Source: Bacillota bacterium
GTDB lineage: Bacteria; Bacillota_A; Clostridia; Lachnospirales; Lachnospiraceae
DNA: 33,121 bases
Assembly (NCBI GenBank): GCA_023443625.1
Contig: JAEZTQ010000012.1
Coordinates: 1-33,121, forward strand
Direction of reading: 5' to 3'
Of this stretch, positions 1 to 7,751 are shown one piece after another. Positions within the stretch are counted from its first letter, which is position 1; every line of letters begins with the position of its first letter. Made by a program: the position numbers and the translations under genes. The notes under the pieces were generated by a model. It was given only the letters and a program-made list of their open reading frames with translations, ran no database searches and was not told the origin of the DNA.

Positions 1-59
1 TTAGAATTAAACCAAACAGCTTGCATAAATAGGAGTTACTAAAGTGAGTGAGAAAACCA

Positions 60-236
60 TCAGGCTACCGATTTAGGGTAAAATAAACTGCATGGAACAG
101 GAGCTTCTAATCTGCGCGACAACAATATATTTTGCTTTGCAGCAATGGTTTTAATTGTGATATTCTCACCAGTATTCTCTAATGCTAACTGTAACATAAG
201 TCGCATTGCATATCTTCCTTTTGTTGATATTTTCAT
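60..236 (-). pseudogene. Rrf2/IscR-family regulator, N-terminal remnant
   Basis: The first ~40 residues (MKISTKGRYAMRLMLQLAL, then ITIKTIAAKQNI) are the typical start of Rrf2-family winged-helix regulators, which control Fe-S, cysteine or redox genes. After KQNI the expected recognition-helix sequence (usually S-x-x-YLEQ) is replaced by an unrelated tail and the frame ends after 58 codons. Family members are ~130-150 aa with a cysteine cluster in the second half, so this copy is truncated. I start it at the ATG at 234-236 because GGAGG lies 5 nt upstream (242-246 on this strand); an in-frame ATG at 246-248 overlaps that site and is unlikely. It is probably non-functional. A sequencing error at the break cannot be excluded. 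Confidence 0.65.
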
Positions 237-275
237 CTTTACCTCCATTCTGCCTTTTTAAGTTAAGGACATTGT

Positions 276-536
276 CTTCCCTTTGAGCTTCTTTGTGCCG
301 AGGATTACGCAGGCACCAACTTTCAAGTGTAAATTATTTTTTATAATTCACACTAACAGTACATTCCTTCCCTTTGAGCTTCTTTGTGCCGAGGATTACG
401 CAGGCACAAACTTTCAAGTGTGAATTATTTTTTATAATTCACACTAACAGTACATTCCTTCCCTTTGAGTTAGTTTGTGCCGAGGATTACGCAGGCACAA
501 ACTTCTAAGTGTGAAAATTGCTTTTTATTTTCACAC
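276..536 (+). repeat. Three tandem ~91-bp double-hairpin repeat units
   Basis: Three units begin at 276, 367 and 458, an exact 91-bp spacing. Each has two hairpins. The first pairs TTTGTGCC with GGCACAAA around a constant 12-nt loop (GAGGATTACGCA), at 292, 383 and 474. The second pairs GTGTGAATTAT with ATAATTCACAC in unit 2, but GTGTGAAAAT with ATTTTCACAC in unit 3, so both arms changed together and the stem is kept. Unit 1 is slightly degenerate in both stems (GGCACCAA; GTGTAAATTAT). Units are joined by a TAACAGTACATTC linker. The last unit ends over the stop codon of the EamA gene. No long T-run follows, so these are not classic terminators. A small palindromic mobile repeat or a structured RNA are both possible. 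Confidence 0.85.
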
Positions 537-1415
537 TGCTTTCTTGTTACCAAACAAGAAACTCAGCTTTGTTTCAGAAACAATTACCGCTATAAAGATT
601 AATACGAAGCCTAAGAGCAACCGTAGTGTAAGTTTTTCATAGGAACAAGCCACAGAAAAAAGTACTCCGAAAACTGATTCTAAACTTAGTATTATTGCAG
701 CAGGTGCCGGGTTTGTATATTTTTGACCTATATTTTGAAATAGTAGGGCTATGGCTGTTGCAAAAACTGATAAATACAATAATCCAAAGATAGTATTAGC
801 ACTCCACTGCCTAGGAAAATCATTATCAATCAACACCATGATCCATGAGAATATGGCTGCATAGCCAAACTGAAGAATGGTAAGCAAGATGGGATCCTTT
901 TCTTTTCCGAATTTGGCTACTGCTACCATATGTAAGGCATAGGCAAAACCGCTAATTAGGGTTAAGATATCTCCCTTTCCAATGCCAAGATTACCATTCA
1001 GTGACACGAAGCCAATACCTATGATACCTATAAGGGCTGCTATGACATTAAATATATCTGGTTTCTTTTTGTCCACCGCCCAGAATAAAAAGGGTACAAT
1101 AACACAGTAAATCGCCGTTAAGAATGCATTCTTTCCAGGGGTAGTATCAATAATACCTATGGTTTGCAAGCTATAAGCCAGAATAAGTAAAAATCCAATA
1201 ATTCCACCTTTCATAAAATACTCCTTATTTAAAGCCTTGAGTCTTTTATGAAAAACTACTGCAAGTAACAAGCACCCTAGGGTAAAACGCAGAGCCAGAA
1301 GTACATGGGGTTTCATTACATCCATGGAATCCTTCACCACGAGAAAAGAGCTTCCCCATATTATTGCAGAACAAAATAGGGCCGCTTTTGCAGCAATATT
1401 TTTATTTATGTTCAT
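531..1415 (-). CDS. EamA/DMT-family transporter (10 TM)
   Basis: A 294-aa integral membrane protein of the drug/metabolite transporter superfamily. It has about ten hydrophobic helices in two EamA repeats. The first opens with AALFCSAIIWGSSFLVVKDS, and repeat ends carry the usual motifs (GFVLIFIAVIVSETK at the C-terminus). Relatives export amino acids, metabolites or drugs; the substrate cannot be told from sequence. The ATG at 1413-1415 follows GGAGG (1421-1425) with a 5-nt gap, which fixes the start. The final codons (KKAV, stop) lie inside the last unit of the 91-bp repeat, so the repeat supplies the stop codon and the first 3' UTR hairpin. No operon partner is visible: the neighbouring Rrf2 remnant is on the same strand, but the repeats separate them. 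Confidence 0.88.
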   Translation of the reverse strand: MNINKNIAAKAALFCSAIIWGSSFLVVKDSMDVMKPHVLLALRFTLGCLLLAVVFHKRLKALNKEYFMKGGIIGFLLILAYSLQTIGIIDTTPGKNAFLTAIYCVIVPFLFWAVDKKKPDIFNVIAALIGIIGIGFVSLNGNLGIGKGDILTLISGFAYALHMVAVAKFGKEKDPILLTILQFGYAAIFSWIMVLIDNDFPRQWSANTIFGLLYLSVFATAIALLFQNIGQKYTNPAPAAIILSLESVFGVLFSVACSYEKLTLRLLLGFVLIFIAVIVSETKLSFLFGNKKAV

Positions 1416-1551
1416 CTATACCTCCACTGCACATACCAAGATGTCCTTCTTACCTATGTATTTTATGCTTTGCCCATTCTATCACATCTTTCCTAATTAT
1501 TCAACAATAACAGACGACCATAAGCAGGATGCTGTGGGAACATATTTTCAT

Positions 1552-1648
1552 GTTAACAGTACATGCCATCCCATTGAGTTAGTTTGTGCCGAGGATTACG
1601 CAGGCACAAACTTCTAGGTGTGAAAATTGCTTTTTATTTTCACACTAA
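1552..1648 (+). repeat. Fourth, detached copy of the 91-bp double-hairpin repeat
   Basis: This is the same orientation and subtype as unit 3 of the 276-536 array: AGTTTGTGCC pairs with GGCACAAACT at 1581-1612, then GTGTGAAAAT pairs with ATTTTCACAC at 1619-1646. It begins with TTAACAGTACAT, like the linker between tandem units. It lies between the EamA start and the LRR gene promoter, so copies flank the EamA gene on both sides. That arrangement suggests either duplication around the gene or insertion of a mobile cassette. Confidence 0.8.
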
Positions 1649-1679
1649 CCAAGAATAATAGTTATATTTTACTAATTTA

Positions 1680-1708
1680 TTGGACTAAACTTACAAATAT
1701 GGTATACT
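1680..1708 (+). promoter_or_regulatory. Sigma-A promoter of the LRR protein gene
   Basis: TTGGAC (1680-1685) and TATACT (1703-1708) are separated by exactly 17 nt, a near-consensus housekeeping promoter. Transcription would start near 1715, just before the 5' hairpin at 1718, giving a ~70-nt leader. Confidence 0.7.
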
Positions 1709-1717
1709 AAAATTAAT

Positions 1718-1741
1718 GCTTATCTTATATACAAGATAAGC
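1718..1741 (+). promoter_or_regulatory. 5' UTR hairpin before the LRR gene
   Basis: GCTTATCTT pairs perfectly with AAGATAAGC around a 6-nt loop, within a few bases of the predicted transcript start. A hairpin at the very 5' end typically protects mRNA from decay. No T-run follows, so it is not a terminator. An operator function at DNA level is also possible. Confidence 0.5.
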
Positions 1742-1785
1742 CACTGGGATACTTTTTAACCAATATCTTGAAATGGAGTGGTCTT

Positions 1786-4700
1786 TTGAAAAAGGTAAAA
1801 AAACTTTATTTTATTCCTATTGTTACCCTAATTATACTACTTTCCCTCTTTAATTTCCGTAATACGGAGGCAGCTGCAAAAACAAATACCATAGATTACA
1901 CTTTCACCGTAAAGAATTTAAAATATCAAATCAATACCATTGCCTCTAAATCAAAAAATGGATATGTTACAGTGATTGGTACGGTTAATAACAAAGTCAA
2001 AACCATATCCCTTCCTAAGACAGTGACTAACTCTGGCTATACATATATTCTTACAACAATAGGGAATTCTGCTTTCTCTGATTATACCTCTTTGTTAAGT
2101 ATAAATATCCCTAACACTGTTACCTCTATAGGCAACAGCGCTTTCATGGAATGTACCTCACTGAGTAAGATAACTCTTCCCACTTCACTTGAGTATATAG
2201 GTAAAAGTATATTTTGGGGATGTACTTCTTTAAAAAGTGTTAACCTGTCCTCTTCTATTAAGGCGATTCCATTTGGGACCTTTCAAGGTTGTCAGGAGTT
2301 AAACCAAATTACAATTCCAAGTAGCGTTACCTTTATTGATTCTTCTGCTTTTGCAGGATGTACTAAACTTACGGAGATTGAAATCCCTTCTTCTGTAACC
2401 AAGATAAATTCTTGGGCATTTAGCGGCTGTACCTCCCTAAATACAGTGAAGCTTTCCGATAATTTAAATATCCTATCCAGTGGTATTTTTCAAAACTGTA
2501 TTTCTTTAAAAGAAATTGATCTACCAAGTAAAATAAGTGCCATTAAATCTTATGCCTTTGAAGGATGCTCCAATCTATCACAAATTAATCTCCCTGAACA
2601 ACTGGAATATATAGGTTATGCTGCTTTTCAAAACTGTAGCTCCCTTAATAAGGTCACCTTTAATTCACAGCTTTTAGAAATAGAGAGTATGGCCTTCTCC
2701 GGGTGTAGTAATTTAGAGTACATAAAATTACCCGATCAGGTTATGTCCATCGGTTCCCAAGCCTTTAAAGACTGTACTTCCCTAAAAGATATTTATTTAG
2801 GGAAGTCACTCCATAGGATTTTAGATGAAGCATTTATTAATTGCAGCAATATTACTACCATAATACTACCTGATACCCTTCTATCCATAGGTTCAAAGGC
2901 TTTTAAAGACTGCACTGAACTAAAGGAAATAAATCTGCCCAAAGGAATTAAAGAAATTGCTGCAGACCTTTTTGAGGGTACTGCTCTAAAATCTGCCAAT
3001 GAGGACTATTTCTTTATTCATGATGGATTTTTGCTAGAGGGAAAGAATGCCTCAGAAGAGGTAAGCATACCCTCCAATGTACATAGTATCGCAAGCGGAG
3101 CTTTTTTTAATAATACTTCAATACGAAAGGTTAGAATACCAGAAACTGTTATCTCCATTGGCAGCAATGCTTTTAACCAATGCACTGCGCTAGAGCAAGT
3201 AATCCTTCCCAATGGTCTTAAGAACATTTCTGAAGGGGCCTTTGCTAATTGCAGTGCCTTAACCTCCATGAATATTCCCTCCCTTGTTCAGGAGCTAGCA
3301 CCTATGACTTTCTATAGTTGTACCAACCTTGCTACTATTGTACTTCCTGATAATCTTACCAGGATAGGCCAAGGAGCTTTTGAAAATTGCATGAGCTTAT
3401 CTGAAATTAATTTTTCAGATAGTCTTAAATATATTGAATACCGTGCCTTTTATCAGTGTAGTAGTTTAAAGAGTATATCCCTTCCAGAGAGTTTGATAGA
3501 AATTGGTGCCTCTGCCTTTCGTTTATGCACCTCTCTTACCAGGGTTAATGTGGCAGCACAAAATATATCCAGAGAGGTTTTTCGTGACTGCGCAAAGCTT
3601 GAAGTTGTAACCATGTCAGATTCAGTTAAGAATGTGGGGTTGTCCACCTTTAAGAATTGCACCGCTCTTAAATCTATAACCTTATCCAATGCTTTAACCT
3701 CCATTGACTATTATCTCTTTGAAAATTGCTCAACACTAAGTAAAATCACCATACCAAACAGCGTTGAATATATTTTGGAAGGCGCTTTCTCAAATTGTAT
3801 TGGGCTTAAGCAGATTTCCTTACCTAAATCATATTGCTTTATCGATGAAGGAGCATTTGAAGGCTGCAATACTTTTAAGAAAACTACTACCACAAAAGAA
3901 GGCTCCTTAGGAGAGCTATTCGACACCTCCTCATCTGCTGATACATCCAAAGTACATGTCTTACAGGATGAGAGTTCTTTATATTATCTATATGGACGTA
4001 ATTCATTCGGAGTACTAAAGCGAACCAAGGACGAGGAGACAATTTTAACACAACCTATGATAGCTAAGTATCATGGTTTTACATTGTACAAACAACATAT
4101 TTACTATATAAACAATAAGACTCTATATCGCATTTCAACCTCTGGGGGCAAAGAAGAAAAACTGATTAGCAATGTAATCCAACTAATAAAAATTCAAAAT
4201 AATAAAATCTATTATCAAACTAAAAATGGTGTATACCAGGCAAGTTTGAAGGGACAGTCTGGGAAGATAATTATGAATTTGACTGCGAAGAGTACAACGA
4301 CCGACGAAAGTCTCTTAAAGTATGATGATTTTCAGATAGTAAAAGATAAGCTATATTATGTAAAAGAAATGAAAAATCAGCTAAGCAATATTGAGTCCAT
4401 TGGTTTAGATGGTAAAAACCATAAAGTTTTAGTTGAGAATGTGACTCTCTCATATTTTGAAAAGATTTGTGTTTTTAAGGATAAAGTCTATTATGTTGAT
4501 GATGATAATTCATTAACCTGCGTTGATCAAAAGGGTAATATTATTTATTATGGTAGCGGAGTAAAGCTTAACCTGCTAAATAATAAATTATATTATTATA
4601 ATGATAGGGGTATTTGGAGGATTTCCTCCAGTGGCTTAAGAGAGTTAATCCTTCCTGATAAGGTACTACCTGCTTTTGATACTATCTCTGATATCTCAGA

Positions 4701-4914
4701 GGATGGAAAATGGATGACATTGTACTATATAGGCGATGATGATAGTGATAAAGGATATCTTTATATCATCAAACTAGAAGGATACCAAGTAACTTGTCTC
4801 ACTGATGGTGACACAATTACCTCTGCCTCCCTCATTGGTGATTATGTATACTATTGGAAGGATTATAACTACGAAAACGGTCCCGCTTATATTCTACGAA
4901 CTAGATATAGATAA
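1786..4914 (+). CDS. Secreted LRR_5 (BspA-like) repeat protein with C-terminal beta-propeller
   Basis: A large exported protein. The N-terminus (KKVKKLYFIPIVTLIILLS) is a signal peptide or membrane anchor. I count about 25 LRR_5/BspA repeats of 23 residues (consensus TSLxxIxLPxxLxxIGxxAFxxC) over roughly the first two thirds, with a short non-repeat insert around NEDYFFIHDGFLLEGK. The last ~300 residues have recurring YY-I/V-turn units (IYYINNKTLYRIS, KIYYQTKNGVYQ, KLYYYNDRGIWRIS) like the DUF5050 beta-propeller. The family is surface-exposed and often binds host or plant-derived ligands. I choose TTG at 1786 because GGAG (1775-1778) sits 7 nt upstream; the in-frame TTG at 1768 has no comparable site. 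A well-formed promoter and terminators make it a single-gene unit. Confidence 0.88.
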   Translation: MKKVKKLYFIPIVTLIILLSLFNFRNTEAAAKTNTIDYTFTVKNLKYQINTIASKSKNGYVTVIGTVNNKVKTISLPKTVTNSGYTYILTTIGNSAFSDYTSLLSINIPNTVTSIGNSAFMECTSLSKITLPTSLEYIGKSIFWGCTSLKSVNLSSSIKAIPFGTFQGCQELNQITIPSSVTFIDSSAFAGCTKLTEIEIPSSVTKINSWAFSGCTSLNTVKLSDNLNILSSGIFQNCISLKEIDLPSKISAIKSYAFEGCSNLSQINLPEQLEYIGYAAFQNCSSLNKVTFNSQLLEIESMAFSGCSNLEYIKLPDQVMSIGSQAFKDCTSLKDIYLGKSLHRILDEAFINCSNITTIILPDTLLSIGSKAFKDCTELKEINLPKGIKEIAADLFEGTALKSANEDYFFIHDGFLLEGKNASEEVSIPSNVHSIASGAFFNNTSIRKVRIPETVISIGSNAFNQCTALEQVILPNGLKNISEGAFANCSALTSMNIPSLVQELAPMTFYSCTNLATIVLPDNLTRIGQGAFENCMSLSEINFSDSLKYIEYRAFYQCSSLKSISLPESLIEIGASAFRLCTSLTRVNVAAQNISREVFRDCAKLEVVTMSDSVKNVGLSTFKNCTALKSITLSNALTSIDYYLFENCSTLSKITIPNSVEYILEGAFSNCIGLKQISLPKSYCFIDEGAFEGCNTFKKTTTTKEGSLGELFDTSSSADTSKVHVLQDESSLYYLYGRNSFGVLKRTKDEETILTQPMIAKYHGFTLYKQHIYYINNKTLYRISTSGGKEEKLISNVIQLIKIQNNKIYYQTKNGVYQASLKGQSGKIIMNLTAKSTTTDESLLKYDDFQIVKDKLYYVKEMKNQLSNIESIGLDGKNHKVLVENVTLSYFEKICVFKDKVYYVDDDNSLTCVDQKGNIIYYGSGVKLNLLNNKLYYYNDRGIWRISSSGLRELILPDKVLPAFDTISDISEDGKWMTLYYIGDDDSDKGYLYIIKLEGYQVTCLTDGDTITSASLIGDYVYYWKDYNYENGPAYILRTRYR

Positions 4915-4935
4915 TTATAAGATTAATAATACAGA

Positions 4936-5002
4936 GACCGTGCGCCCGCCGGACGCACAGTCAAATTAGTATAGCCTCTGTCTAGACAGAGGCTATACTA
5001 AT
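4936..5002. terminator. Double terminator between convergent genes
   Basis: There are two hairpins in series. The first (4936-4962) pairs GTGCGCCCG with CGGACGCAC with one mismatch. The second (4965-5002) is a perfect 38-bp palindrome centred on TCTAGA, with 18-bp arms (ATTAGTATAGCC...). It sits between the LRR gene (+) and the peroxiredoxin gene (-), so it can stop transcription from both sides, although neither flank has a long T-run. Confidence 0.7.
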
Positions 5003-5067
5003 AAATAAATTCAAATAATATCCCTATTGTATTAACCCTTCTTATTACTATGGGGCACCGATTACCT

Positions 5068-5817
5068 CTAGCTATATTCTCTAACTGGATAAGCAGAAGG
5101 ATATGGTATGGCTTCCGGCTCTTTTTCCTGACTTCCCGATATACAGTTGGACTGTCTGAAACTCAAAAACCAATCCAAACAATACATATTTTCATTAATC
5201 TTTTCTGTTCTTTCAGTTGCAGCCTGGCATGTATCCGGTGGCGGCAGCATAATATCCTCACCAGGCTTCCAATTAGCAGGTGTAGCAGTATAACCGTTTT
5301 CAGTTTTTCTTAGAGCGGAAACAATCCTCATAATCTCCTGTATGTTGCGGCCAGTGGCTACAGGATAATTTAAGTTAGCCCTAATCTTGCCTTCACTATC
5401 TATGATATATACTGATCTTCCTGTCTGTGATCCTTGGCATCCCTTACAGAGCATACCGTATAAAGATGCAATCTCCATTGAAATATCAGCAATCAGCGGA
5501 AAGGTTACATCTATATGCTTCATATCCTTCCATGCAAGCTCTTTCACTTTCCTCAACCAGGCAATATGTGAATAAACCGAATCTAGGGATAAACCAATCA
5601 GCTGCGTATCTAGTTCCTCAAATTCCTTTATCATCGAAGCGAAGGTCATTAATTCCGTGGTACAGACAGGTGTAAAATCTGACTGATAAGAGAAAAAAAC
5701 TATCCACTTTCCATAATAATCCTTAGGAAAGTCTATCTCTCCCCTGGTTGTTACTGCATGAAATGCAGGAGCCATATCTCCTATCATTGGCAAATTACCT
5801 ACCCTATAATTCTCCAT
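5068..5817 (-). CDS. Peroxiredoxin, Prx6/archaeal-type AhpC family
   Basis: A 249-aa thiol peroxidase that reduces H2O2 and alkyl hydroperoxides in the cytoplasm. The peroxidatic site is SDFTPVCTTE with Thr49 and Cys52; Arg134 in GRSVYIID is the likely catalytic arginine. The motif TPANWKPGEDIMLPPP and the CLDWFLSF stretch (Cys213) are typical of the long, C-terminally extended Prx6 subfamily. Cys124, Cys127 and Cys197 are extra candidate resolving cysteines; the CKGC pair in the middle is notable. A 30-residue Pro/Glu-rich tail follows the usual end. The start at 5815-5817 has GGAGG 5 nt upstream (5823-5827); the longer frame up to 5904 adds residues outside the family. An inverted repeat (ATATCTT/AAGATAT, 5866-5888) upstream could be an operator. 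Confidence 0.9.
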   Translation of the reverse strand: MENYRVGNLPMIGDMAPAFHAVTTRGEIDFPKDYYGKWIVFFSYQSDFTPVCTTELMTFASMIKEFEELDTQLIGLSLDSVYSHIAWLRKVKELAWKDMKHIDVTFPLIADISMEIASLYGMLCKGCQGSQTGRSVYIIDSEGKIRANLNYPVATGRNIQEIMRIVSALRKTENGYTATPANWKPGEDIMLPPPDTCQAATERTEKINENMYCLDWFLSFRQSNCISGSQEKEPEAIPYPSAYPVREYS

Positions 5818-5970
5818 ATGAACCTCCTTACTGCCCTGACAGCTTAAAAGTAGTTTAAACGCAATATATCTTGATATAACAAAGATATGATATATCACAT
5901 TCATATGCTACTTGAACTGGTATGCAATAAGGTTTCTTTTTATGTTATAGGAGGTTAATTTGACCAATAT

Positions 5971-6345
5971 CTACTCTGCTATAATATCAACACCACTCTC
6001 TTCTCCACCAATAACCTTTAAGACCACTTTATTGGGTAGGCATGTAATGGTTTCACTATTATAATGAATATCCTTCTGGTTTACACATAGTTTATCCGGG
6101 CAACTAGCTTCTATCATATCTGCATGACCATCTTTAATCTCAAAGGTATTAGTCTCTCCCTTAGCTCCCTTTACGGTAAAGGTTGTATCTTTATTTAAAT
6201 CCAATGTATCATATACTTCTCCATCCACTGTTATAACTAATTTACTACCTTCCTTCTTAAACATATTCATTGCAATTATAGCCAAAAGACATAGTATCAC
6301 TACAGCTCCAATCAATTTAATGTCGTTCCTTTTTATTACAATCAC
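5971..6345 (-). CDS. NusG domain II-containing protein (membrane-anchored)
   Basis: A 124-aa protein with one N-terminal membrane helix (IGAVVILCLLAIIAMNMF) followed by an extracytoplasmic beta domain of the NusG domain II type, including the diagnostic ASCPDKLCVNQ and a final ITCLPNKVVLKV strand. In clostridia such proteins often sit beside Gx-type isoprenoid or quinone-related transporters; that neighbour is absent here. Function is not established, and the CxxxxC pair may be a metal or redox site. The start is unclear. The only in-frame canonical start is GTG at 6343-6345, which overlaps the GGAGG itself, so initiation may be weak, helped by an upstream GGAG, or use a non-canonical ATT/ATA codon just downstream. 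It is driven by the consensus promoter at 6437-6464. Confidence 0.8.
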   Translation of the reverse strand: MIVIKRNDIKLIGAVVILCLLAIIAMNMFKKEGSKLVITVDGEVYDTLDLNKDTTFTVKGAKGETNTFEIKDGHADMIEASCPDKLCVNQKDIHYNSETITCLPNKVVLKVIGGEESGVDIIAE

Positions 6346-6436
6346 CTCCTGTAGTTTCTCCTAATTCCCTTTATAAGCAATTAAATTATAAGTAATCAAA
6401 AAATCCAATTTTTCTAGGTAATTTACGCTGCCTTAT

Positions 6437-6464
6437 ATTATAATCGATTATCTACATATGTCAA
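6437..6464 (-). promoter_or_regulatory. Consensus sigma-A promoter for the NusG domain II gene
   Basis: On the minus strand a perfect TTGACA (6459-6464) and a perfect TATAAT (6437-6442) are separated by 16 nt. Transcription would start near 6430, ~85 nt before the gene. This is the strongest-looking promoter in the window, and it abuts the A-tract array at 6471. Confidence 0.8.
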
Positions 6465-6470
6465 CAACCC

Positions 6471-6602
6471 ATCTTTTTGAAATATTTTAGTCCTTCTTTT
6501 GAAGTATTTTTATCTTTCTTTTGAAGCTTTTTTAATCCCTCTTTTGAGACTTTTTTAATCCTACTTTTGAAGCTTTTTTAATCCTTCCTTTAAAGTATTT
6601 TA
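6471..6602. repeat. Phased A/T-tract array of ~22-bp degenerate repeats
   Basis: About six imperfect 22-23-bp units of the form TCCTTCTTTTGAAGCTTTTTTAA. Each holds two T-runs, so T-run centres fall at about 6476, 6486, 6498, 6509, 6520, 6530, 6543, 6553, 6566, 6576, 6590 and 6599, with a mean spacing of ~11 bp, close to one helical turn. Such phasing is expected to bend DNA. The array lies directly upstream of the -35 box of the minus-strand promoter, where A-tracts can also act as UP elements. It fills most of the gap between the divergent NusG-II and DUF4474 genes; no ORF is visible in it. Confidence 0.7.
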
Positions 6603-6643
6603 TCTTTCTTCAAAATACTATTTTCCTTTTAAAACTACAGATT

Positions 6644-6662
6644 TTCAAGGTGCTTCCTTGAA
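6644..6662. promoter_or_regulatory. Inverted repeat upstream of DUF4474 gene (possible operator)
   Basis: TTCAAGG and CCTTGAA are perfect 7-bp arms with a 5-nt spacer. The right arm overlaps TTGAAC, which with TATGAT at 6683-6688 could form a promoter with a long 19-nt spacer. The repeat would then be placed to block RNA polymerase. No regulator can be assigned. Confidence 0.35.
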
Positions 6663-6719
6663 CAACCGCGCTCTTATAGGAATATGATGATATATAACAT
6701 AATGAAAGGAGCTTATTTT

Positions 6720-7739
6720 ATGTTAACCCTTACTGCTTTATATATAGATCCTGTTGCAGTAGCTAGCTTTATGCTTTTTTTTGAAGAAAATATTCTTTTA
6801 TTGACTATTATCGGCTTTTTCTTAGTTAACTTTTTAGCTATTTTATACACTCTTAGACTTAAAAGAAATAGAAATAAGCATGTAGTTAAACGTCCTGTTA
6901 CTGATATAGTTGGTAATATACCGGAACGTATAGAAGAATTGAATCAAGAAATAAAACCCTTTGGCTTTGCCTATGAACCATATCAGGATATTTTTTATTC
7001 ACTTATGTATCCATGGCAGCGAGAACTTGGTTATTGCAGATTATATGATGAAGCCAGTGCTGCATTAAGTATGATCATAGATTGTGAACCAATAACCTTT
7101 GAATATAATGGACGAAGATGGCTTATCGAGTTCTGGAAAGGACAATACGGAATGAATACCGGTGGTGAAGTGGGAATTTATTATACCACAGGACCCAACC
7201 TAAATATTCCTGGCATTTTTAATGGTACCTTCTATTATTGTGTAAAGGATGAAGACCGTATTAATATCTCCTTTGCTTTACGCAAGAAAGGCAACCTCTT
7301 GTTTACCAGAAGCGATTTACATTGGTGGCTCACTGGTTTCAAATTAGGTGAGTTCTCTAAGCCCTCTGAGTTAACCATGGATATCATGCTGGAATTACAT
7401 GACAGGCGTATGGCATATACCTTCGTTAACGCATTGGTAAAAGCAGGCTACAAGGAAGATGAATATTTCATACAAGGAAATAGAGTAAGGATTCATTATG
7501 GGAAGCCCCATACTCCACAACCCATGACCAGGACTGCATTTACCGATTTCATCATGCAGCGGAATAATGAATCCTTATGTAATGCCTATAACAGCCTGAC
7601 TTCTGACTATGCAGACACCCTTGACAAATTAGAAATTATTCGCAACGAATCTCCCGATGTGTATAAACATGCCTTAGATCTTGGTAAGCCACTGGCAGTG
7701 TATGAGGCCTACAACGGTATCAAGGGACATCTGGATTAG
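6720..7739 (+). CDS. DUF4474 domain-containing membrane protein
   Basis: A 339-aa protein with an N-terminal membrane segment (ILLLTIIGFFLVNFLAILYTL, then basic residues) and a soluble domain beginning around PFGFAYEPYQDIFYSLMYPWQRELGYCRLYDEA. That passage, with RRWLIEFWKGQYGMNTGGEVGIYY, is the hallmark of DUF4474, a family found in Firmicutes and without known biochemistry. Both termini of the domain look complete. The start at 6720 is chosen because AAAGGAG lies 8 nt upstream; a longer frame from 6684 lacks a site. The next gene starts 12 nt after the stop, so the two are likely co-transcribed and may share a process. Confidence 0.8.
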   Translation: MLTLTALYIDPVAVASFMLFFEENILLLTIIGFFLVNFLAILYTLRLKRNRNKHVVKRPVTDIVGNIPERIEELNQEIKPFGFAYEPYQDIFYSLMYPWQRELGYCRLYDEASAALSMIIDCEPITFEYNGRRWLIEFWKGQYGMNTGGEVGIYYTTGPNLNIPGIFNGTFYYCVKDEDRINISFALRKKGNLLFTRSDLHWWLTGFKLGEFSKPSELTMDIMLELHDRRMAYTFVNALVKAGYKEDEYFIQGNRVRIHYGKPHTPQPMTRTAFTDFIMQRNNESLCNAYNSLTSDYADTLDKLEIIRNESPDVYKHALDLGKPLAVYEAYNGIKGHLD

Positions 7740-7751
7740 GAGGGAAAACCA

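Noticed and set aside
276..536. CRISPR-like array
   Set aside because: The 91-bp units are contiguous, without unique spacers of constant length, and variation is in hairpin stems. No cas genes are present.
1324..1617. 97-aa plus-strand ORF
   Set aside because: It lies antisense to the start of the EamA gene and runs into the repeat; no ribosome site, no family resemblance.
5050..5675. Plus-strand ORFs over the peroxiredoxin gene
   Set aside because: Antisense to a clear peroxiredoxin frame; composition is the reverse complement of conserved motifs.
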